A stretch of DNA of 64,000 nucleotides from Anoplopoma fimbria (lineage: Eukaryota > Chordata > Actinopteri > Perciformes > Anoplopomatidae). The notes under the pieces were generated by a model. It was not told where the DNA came from and ran no database searches. It was given only the letters and a program-made list of their open reading frames with translations. Made by a program: the position numbers and the translations under genes. The DNA lies in NCBI RefSeq assembly GCF_027596085.1, contig NC_072460.1, positions 6,494,012-6,558,011 on the forward strand. Direction: 5' to 3'. Of this stretch, positions 56,855 to 64,000 are shown piece by piece (the stretch's first letter is position 1; each line of letters begins with the position of its first letter).

Positions 56855-57037
56855 TTTGTCCCTTTCAGAGACTACATCGACAGATCCGGCAACCAGGTCC
56901 TCAGCATGGCCCGGCTGGCTAAGGACGTCCTCGCCGAGATCCCCGACCAGCTGCTGTCCTTCATGAAGAGCCGGGGAGTCGAACCGCGGCCGGCCCTGTC
57001 CTCCTCGCCGCTACCGGAGCTGCACCGGCACATCTGA
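56855..57037 (+). CDS. Copine gene, last coding exon (CPNE5/8/9-like C-terminus)
   Basis: Acceptor TTTGTTCCAG, then 60 codons and a stop: [40 protein letters not shown], then GVEPRP and a Ser/Pro-rich end finishing ELHRHI. The block is diagnostic for the copine C-terminus. The [20 protein letters not shown] form and long tail fit the CPNE5/CPNE8/CPNE9 branch better than CPNE1/3, but I cannot assign the paralog without the rest of the protein. The exon is more GC-rich than its surroundings. Confidence 0.93.
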   Translation, partial: FVPFRDYIDRSGNQVLSMARLAKDVLAEIPDQLLSFMKSRGVEPRPALSSSPLPELHRHI

Positions 57038-58561
57038 CCACGGACGCCCTCTGTCTCCGCCTCCGCCTCCCCACCCCGACTCATTCTGTCTCCACACACC
57101 TCCCATACAGCCATTTGCCACCTTAAAATAGGATCGACTTGACCTCTTCCTGTCTTGTTGTCGGTTAAACCGAACTGGCACATCACGGCGACAATGCCAA
57201 TGCGGGCGCTCATCCCTAACTGATCTTTACTTTTCTTACTCTAACTCCCCCTCCTTATATATTTTATATAGCATTACTTTTCCTTCACTGTATTAGAGAG
57301 CGGCAAGACTTTCTGAATTTTGTCTGTTAATTCCCCCTCACCGGACACGTTTGTGCCCAAAAAGTTTTCACATATGTCCTCAGGCAAGTGTTGACTCCAG
57401 TCCCATTTGGCAGCGGTCCCAGAAAGAGCGCGACACTAAATTAAAACGAAGTCAGTCCCCGAATGAAACCGGAGCTTCCTGATAGGCAATATGCGGCAGC
57501 TTGTATCGGGTGATTCGGAGAGGGGGCTGGGGGGGATTTTGGCCAAGCGTTGACGGTAATCTGTTTGGGGTACTTTGTCGCCATGAGCACAGATGTTTTT
57601 TTCTTACTACCGTCGTTATGATCAAGCTGTGCCAAATCTCTTTAAAAACTGAAACAGAGGCAGACAAACAATTTCAGTCCAGGGGGGTTTTACAAACTGT
57701 GAGGTGTGCCTCTCCCCAGGGGGAGGTAAAGGGGGGGGGGGAGAGAGACACGAGGCGAGGAGACAGGTGGATGTCGGCGTTGTAAAAGTGATATTATTGC
57801 AGTTCGGCCCGTCGACTTTGCCCGCTTCTCATCACAGTCAACAGTAACATACGCCGCAGTGGCTGTGACATGCAGCTCACGGGGACAATAAAGACAAACT
57901 TCAAACGCCTGATTCGCGTAATTCGCATCAAACAACGACATGACGCGCACATTGTTAGAGTCTGCATGACTAGAACCTTCCAGCAATATCATCATCTCCG
58001 TGTTCATCGAAAAAAAAAACAAAAAACATCCAGAAATCTGCTTAGAAACCTCCTTTAAAAAAAAAGCTCCTTCCATAACTGCAGAACAAGTTTTCTTCCG
58101 TAACAAAGTACTCCAGTGATAGTCGTCTGGACATCCCTGAGTACATCATTAACAGGAGCTGCTGATTTGTTTATTCGGCATACTTTTAATGGTGTCAACT
58201 CGTCGATGTGAACAAATATTGGCAAAGAAAAGTTGTAGCTGACTCGAGGACAATCCTGTTTACAGCACCCCAACTTGTAGGAACTGTAGCTTAGTTCCAA
58301 ACATAAGAGCATGTTTATCCCCCAAAATGAAAGTCAGACAAAGAACAATAACAGGAGTGACAAGACCCGTTCATATTGCGCGGATGGGGGTGCAGATGTC
58401 TTGATTCAGTTGGAGGATTGTGGACACCCCTGGTTTTATGTATCCGGATGATTAAGTGACGAGAGGAGAGACTTTCAGATGCGGGGCGTCACACAGAGGA
58501 GTCGGCAGGTGTAGTGTGGGGGTTCCGGTCCCGCGTTCATTATTACCAGTCATAGACCTTT

Positions 58562-58564
<3 letters not shown>

Positions 58565-58610
<46 letters not shown>
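58565..58610. repeat. (CA)23 microsatellite
   Basis: Uninterrupted CA dinucleotides. Confidence 0.98.
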
Positions 58611-58613
<3 letters not shown>

Positions 58614-58870
58614 GTGTCTGCCACGCCACACCCACCCTCCCCTTTGCTCAGCGTGGGCCGGGGCCGGGTGCAGATTCCCCCTCCCGCTGTTAGAGAAATG
58701 CCAGTCCCTCCGGCTGCTCCGCAGAGAGGGGGGGAGGAAGGATTGAAGGATGGAAGGAAGGAAATAAGGAGGTGGGAGTAAAGGGAAGGTAAGGTTAAGA
58801 GAGGGAAAAAACGGAAAGAAAAATAATAGACTAAGGCCATGAGCGTGAGGACGAAAGAGACGGATATGGT

Positions 58871-58893
58871 AGAAGAAGAAGAAGAAGAAGAAG
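58871..58893. repeat. (GAA)n microsatellite
   Basis: AGAAGAAGAA-type trinucleotide run, about eight units, in purine-rich surroundings. Confidence 0.95.
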
Positions 58894-59377
58894 GGAAGAG
58901 GAGAGGATTAGTTTGATGATGCCCGTGGGGGAAGACAAATGGGAGAAACAGGCGGTGGCAGTTGGAGATGGAACTGAGAGGAAGACTAATGGCTGTACTT
59001 TGAGTTTTAGACTCAGTCCGATAAGTCTGTGTATGCATACGTTTTGGGAAAGAAAACCTCAAACGCACATTCTCCTAAAAGCAATATAGCCGACCCCCCC
59101 AGTGTGATGTCCTCCCTATGCATGTCCCTCTCTCTCCCCTGCCATGACTTGACATTTACCATCCCAGGCAGACCGGAGCTGTGTGCAAAGTGGACAAAGT
59201 CTGCCACCCAGTGTTCACCGTTTGTATAGCAGGGTACCTTTTATTATGCATGACTACTGTACATTCCTATACTAACTCAGCACAGCACACGACACACGAA
59301 CTGCAAGCTCCACCGCACGCGAGTGTTCTCATGTGAAATGTGGCGGTCACTTTTTGGACGTCTTGTTATTGTCAGTG

Positions 59378-59378
<1 letters not shown>

Positions 59379-59414
<36 letters not shown>
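59379..59414. repeat. (ATG)n microsatellite
   Basis: About twelve GAT/ATG trinucleotides. Confidence 0.95.
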
Positions 59415-59415
<1 letters not shown>

Positions 59416-61123
59416 GATGATGGCGGTGGCGGCTTAGAGGGGTGTTTATGCAGTTTAATGTGTCTTGTTAGCGTATTAGTTTTTTTTATAAACTTGTACA
59501 AAGTTTAATCGTCAAGTTGTTGCATGTCGAGGAATAAATGCCTTCCAGTGTTCAAGTATAGTTTTTTGTCATTGCAACTTGATTGTCAAAAAAAGAAGAA
59601 GAAGAAAAAAAGAGAGGTATATCTCGCAGTAATATGCATTTTTCTCGTGTCACTGTACATTTTCATTTGTAGATTTCAGAACAACCCAGAAAAACTCATT
59701 TTGCCATTTGTACTGTGCGTTTTTGCCACAGAATGCGTTGAATGTCGATGTTATTGATCCCAAAATACGTTTTGTATCAAGCTCCTATCACGCTTGCAGA
59801 AACGCACAATCCCGCGTGGTAAACGTTGTGAAATGATTGGTTATGTCTTGGCAACAACTGTAAATAAATAGTCCTCAGCGAACTTTCCTACCTATGGTTA
59901 CGTTGCAAGCTTACCAACTGTGACTCTCAGAACTAAATAACAACCGCCCTTAGCTGACTTTCTTGCATTTCGTTATGTAACGATCATAACTCATAACCTT
60001 CCCTCGCTGGACTTTCTCTATACGCATCTTTCAAAATATAGCTCGCTGGATTATATAAGTCACTTTTGCTGCCTGAATGGAAAATCATCAACATTTACCA
60101 TATCCCTGGTTTGCAGAAATGTTCAATTGCAAAAAATGTTCTGTTAAACTGTCTCGCTGTGCGCTATGTCTTGCAACCTGGTATATTAAACAAGTGGAAC
60201 GTGTGAATTTCCCCATCGAGAAACATGTATTTTTGATATTCTGCAGTGATATGGAATGTTCCCGGGGTCATAAAGGAATCGACATGGAAGGTCTCCGCAA
60301 GACACCAACAATTTAAAAAAGTATTCTGATGGTACTTAAAGCCTGTCGTGTGATTTTTGTACAACAAGAGCATTTTTGTCCGTCCGTCTTTGTCTTAATA
60401 TACAGTATGTATATTCAGCCCACCATGTTTAAGAAATGATTATTTTGATTGTATATACAGCAATGTACACGACGAAAAATGTTTCCCCCTTGTTTGCTTA
60501 CAGTAGAGCTACAAAACGCATTTGACAGTTGTGTCTCTAATAATAAATCTATATTGTATGTTGACGTTTTTATGAATGTCCAATAAGAAGAATGTAGACG
60601 TTGAACTAGAAACCCTGAACTGTTTTGACAAATATGTTGTGTTTTGATATGCGCTTTGACTAAGTTTGTGTTCACTCATATCTCAAGTTGACGAACTGCA
60701 TTACAGTAAAAAACCAAACATGAAAGAACACGATCTGATTTATTGTACCTTGTTGTTTTGTCCGCAGACACATGATTTATGGCGGCAAGTTGATTCTGCT
60801 CCTGGGAGTGATTCCTTCTGTAACGCTGCACAGGGCAATGAGCCTCCTCCCTTGAAAATGAGTTGATTCAGTAAACAGATTAAAGCACGTGAATGCACAG
60901 AACTATACGTAACATTCGCCTGATTTTCAGAACTCGTGGAGTCATCACACTCCCCTTTTCTCATTTTCAGGGAATTAAAAGTAGGCCAAGAAAACCAAAC
61001 TCTAAGAAGGATAATCCAATTTTAAGATTATTGTGATCAATCAAGTCAGGCAGAGTCCAATTAAAATATATATGGTTCTATTTGGTTTCACTTCTAGATG
61101 ATTAGGTTATAATAGACCCTACC

Positions 61124-61158
61124 ATACAAACCGTGTGTACAATACACACGGTTTGTAT
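61124..61158. repeat. Perfect inverted repeat (16-bp arms)
   Basis: ATACAAACCGTGTGTA, spacer CAA, TACACACGGTTTGTAT. The arms match at all 16 positions; further partial pairing continues outside. Confidence 0.95.
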
Positions 61159-62076
61159 GTGGTATAGTTTACAATACAGGTGAATAGAATTTAAATCTTT
61201 TTTTGGTGCTCAAATCCTGAACAAATTGTGTTTGTGACGATGAATCTAACGATCACAAGGTCCTAGCTTCTTTGGATACAGACCTCATTGCGAACCAGGT
61301 TTCTTTTGGGAACTAGTGAAAACTGTCCACAAGGCGGAGTGTCTGTCGTCCAACAGGGACAGTTTTTCACAAGCGTCTCTACTCACATTACTGTGATAAT
61401 GACAGCAGTGACGTTGACAAAAAACGGACAGCGATGGACCAAATTTGATACTTTTTGCAAGTTGATTTTTAAACAGTAAGGAGAAAAGCTATTGCTGTCC
61501 GGAGGGTAGGAAACCAACGCAAAAACTTTAGTTTCATTTAGAAAATGTAATACAGGATTTATACGTGCATGTGATTCAAATCATGAACAGTCCCCTGCAC
61601 AGGGAAACATAAAAATAGTCTGTTTATTATGGTTTCAGTGTGTAGACAGTAGCAAAGGGGAGAGAAAGTGACTCAGCAGATCACTGAGGTTGCACAGAGG
61701 AACAGTCGGTGTCAGGTCCACTGTGACCGCCTGTTATGACTAAAAGAGGCCGAGGAGCAGCTCTGCCTGGATGTAAACACGCTGATAAAGGAGGTGCTTT
61801 AGGAGCGTGCAGGGGTCAAGGACGGACAGGAGGAGGCGGAGGAGCAGCTCAGGAAGTGAAGGAGTTCATTGTAGAAACTCTCAGACGTGGTGGAATGAGA
61901 CGTCAGAAAGACCGACCCGCGTCTTATGTGTCTTGTTTCCATAAACCGCCGAGCACATCACTCTCCTGCAGCTCTGCACAACAACAAGCACATTCTGATG
62001 TCATCGCAGCGTTCACACACACATTTTTTTCCTTTTTTTTTTTACGAGTATGTGGAAAGTAGCGAGGAACAACATC

Positions 62077-62123
62077 TGGCAAAACGTGTTTTGCCAAAAA
62101 GTCCCTTTTTTTTAAAGGGACTT
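62077..62123. repeat. Two adjacent perfect hairpins
   Basis: Arms TGGCAAAAC / GTTTTGCCA with a 2-base loop (62077-62096), followed three bases later by AAGTCCCTTT / AAAGGGACTT with a 5-T loop (62099-62123). Confidence 0.9.
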
Positions 62124-64000
62124 GAACAAACCCGGTTTTGTAGGATTTTGGGTAATAGGTCAGAGAGTCTTAGCTCAGGGAAACTTTGGGCAAACAGAAA
62201 TGAAAAAAAAAGAGGAAGAAAAAGGAGGCACACTTTAAGTTTTAAGCGAGTCGCTTAAGGGCTTTGGACCGGCTACTGTAGGATTGTGCACAACCTTTCT
62301 CTAGAAAATTGCTTCAAGTCGTGGTCTCAAACAAAGTATATTTGTTGTCAAAAAGTCCAAAGTGGCTTCCTGAAACATTAACTGGAACCAAGTTTACGGC
62401 CATACGATCAGTTACGAGGATATAGAATGAATCCCACTCTGCACGCTGCAAATGAATGCAGAGTAAATAATCAAGGAGACGTAATCGTCTCGAATTTTAA
62501 AAGGCCCAATAAAAGTAGCAGTGGTGTAACCAATAACAACAATGTAGCCTTTCTGTTTTTCCACTTACCTCACCGCTGAGCTGCTTTATAAAACAGCTTT
62601 TTGTTGTTGTTATGCTGTCACAGCTGAGAGGTGCCGTGGACGGAGTTATAAACTGAAGAGGAACATGGCCAAAGTCGGCACAATCACATGCTTTGTAAAA
62701 GCCATGTGATGTCTCTCTTGAGTCAATTCCTTCTTTATGAATACACAAATTTGCTTTTTTGCAGAGATGAGAAAAATTGATGGCACTCTTGTGTCTATAT
62801 GACAAACGGTCTCCTTCAAAATGATGACAATCTCAATTCAATTTCGAGAGAAATGCAATTTTTCCCATATTACGGCAGCAGTTTTAAACAAGTGGTTAAT
62901 GTTGTATTTTGAAACGAAACAAAAACGATACAAAACTGCTTGGCTAGATTTAAGCAACATTATTTCCTGGTTAGGTTTAGTAAAACACCATAATTTGGCT
63001 TATATAAGTTTGTTCGTAAATTATTTTAATTACTGAAGTAAATCTAAATAAGCCAACCTTAACTTTGGTTTCACTCAGGACACAATTAATGTTCTCCTGG
63101 GTTAAAGTCCTGTGTTGAGGCACCCATTAACTCCAACATCCCTCCTATGTGAACATCTGCTGTTAGAAATAAGAGCAGTAATCAAGCAGCAAATAATTAT
63201 TTCACGAGTTAGAAATAAGAACAGATTGCTATATGCTAAATATGAAGCTACTGCAGGCAACCGGTTAGCTTAGTTTAGCATAAAACTGGAAGCAGTATTT
63301 ACCTAATAAATAAATGCACATCCCAAAAAGTTGAACTTTTGATTGAATACATTGAAATGACAAACAACAGAGGCAGCATTTGTTAACAAATTGACACTGG
63401 ATGACAAATTCAGCTGCATCATCTCTATAATGGTTTTCACTTACTGTAATGTGAGCTGGATATTTGGATAAAACCATCCACTAAAAGGCTGCTATGCTCA
63501 AGCCACAAGGGCATCTACAATTACGCTAACAGCATACTTGGATGACATTGCAGCATATTGCAGTTCATATTGTACTTTTCTCATTGCACTTAATTCCCTT
63601 GAAACTCCCCATGACTGATTATCTTAATGTGAGCGGACAGGCCGGTGTTTGACAATACATTTCTTCCTCCCCATCTCTGGGATTTGTGAATAAGCAGAGA
63701 CGTGACTTAGAGCCATGAAATCACAAGCTGGCCACCATCATGTACATACTGAAGCAAACCCATTTTTAGCTCGGAACAGAGAGAGGAGCAAAGGGATATA
63801 TAATACCCCTGTTTTTGGAGTTTGAATAAAGGCAAAGCTTTGTTCTCTGTGTCTGTAAACGGTTTGGATTAGGACTACAGATCCAAGACTTGGAGGCATA
63901 ATATTCTCTGTGGAGCATGGCAGTAGCCATGACAGCAACGCTAAACACTGCAGCCTCTGTCCTTTTGAAAAAACAGCAGTATGTGGGACTTGGGTACTTT

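Larger units (their letters stand above)
57038..60560 (+). other. Probable 3' UTR of the copine gene
   Basis: No coding sequence is recognised after the stop at 57037. Candidate polyadenylation signals AATAAA lie at 59533-59538, 59863-59868 and 60542-60547; which is used cannot be told from sequence. It includes a (CA)23 run at 58565-58610, (GAA)n at 58871-58893 and (ATG)n at 59379-59414. Open frames over the microsatellites are artefacts of low complexity. Confidence 0.5.
60561..64000. other. Right flank, no gene seen
   Basis: No exon with a recognisable protein motif. It contains a strong hairpin at 61124-61158, two adjacent hairpins at 62077-62123, and near 63255-63290 a GGTTAGCTTAGTTTAGCATA segment of a kind common in dispersed fish repeats. 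Confidence 0.5.

Noticed and set aside
58550..59068. 172-codon minus-strand frame over microsatellites
   Set aside because: It consists largely of translated CA and GAA repeats (poly-Val/Cys and poly-Ser).
61736..62062. 108-codon plus-strand frame in the right flank
   Set aside because: Gly/Arg-rich low-complexity reading with no motif and no splice or homology support.

Overview
The window is genomic DNA of a vertebrate, very probably a teleost fish. The reasons are short spliced exons of a copine gene, several DNA transposons (piggyBac, hAT) and a Jockey-superfamily LINE of the kinds common in fish, tRNA-SINE-like fragments, and long CA/GT microsatellites. There is no bacterial-type gene organisation.

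Layout. 1-4,380 is AT-rich flank with no convincing gene. 4,470-48,104 is a head-to-tail macrosatellite of seven units (A-G; about 3.7-4.3 kb each once insertions are removed). Each unit carries, reading leftwards on the minus strand, an AT-rich spacer, a long coiled-coil gene, a proline-rich tail, and one to three copies of a 207-bp sub-repeat derived from a tRNA-SINE-like sequence. Units A (5,483-7,303) and E (31,930-33,540) keep the coil frame fully open. B has one nonsense codon. C, D and G have frameshifts. D and F are split by a piggyBac element. I do not recognise the coiled-coil family. The units fall into two subtypes: type I (A, E, G) has an extra 5' exon candidate and a 49-bp intron, and type II (B, C, D, F) lacks a 230-bp 5' segment. 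C is a recombinant of the two.

Mobile elements inside the array are a TTAA-flanked MITE in B, a 3.1-kb LINE in C, and a hAT relic with a BED finger plus two small hAT MITEs in D. The same piggyBac sits at the same site in D and F, with the same aberrant right junction, so the piggyBac-bearing unit was itself duplicated. The transposase in F is an intact three-exon gene of 577 codons with the expected Asp motifs and a Cys-rich C-terminus; the D copy is broken by three small deletions.

Right of the array are about 0.7 kb of unique sequence, a 2.2-kb hAT element with a decayed ZBED-type transposase (48,796-51,018), and then the last two coding exons of a copine gene on the plus strand (53,437-53,510 and 56,855-57,037) with a probable long 3' UTR. 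Earlier copine exons were not found, so the array may lie inside a copine intron or immediately upstream of the locus. The rest, to 64,000, is non-coding as far as I can see, with microsatellites and hairpins.
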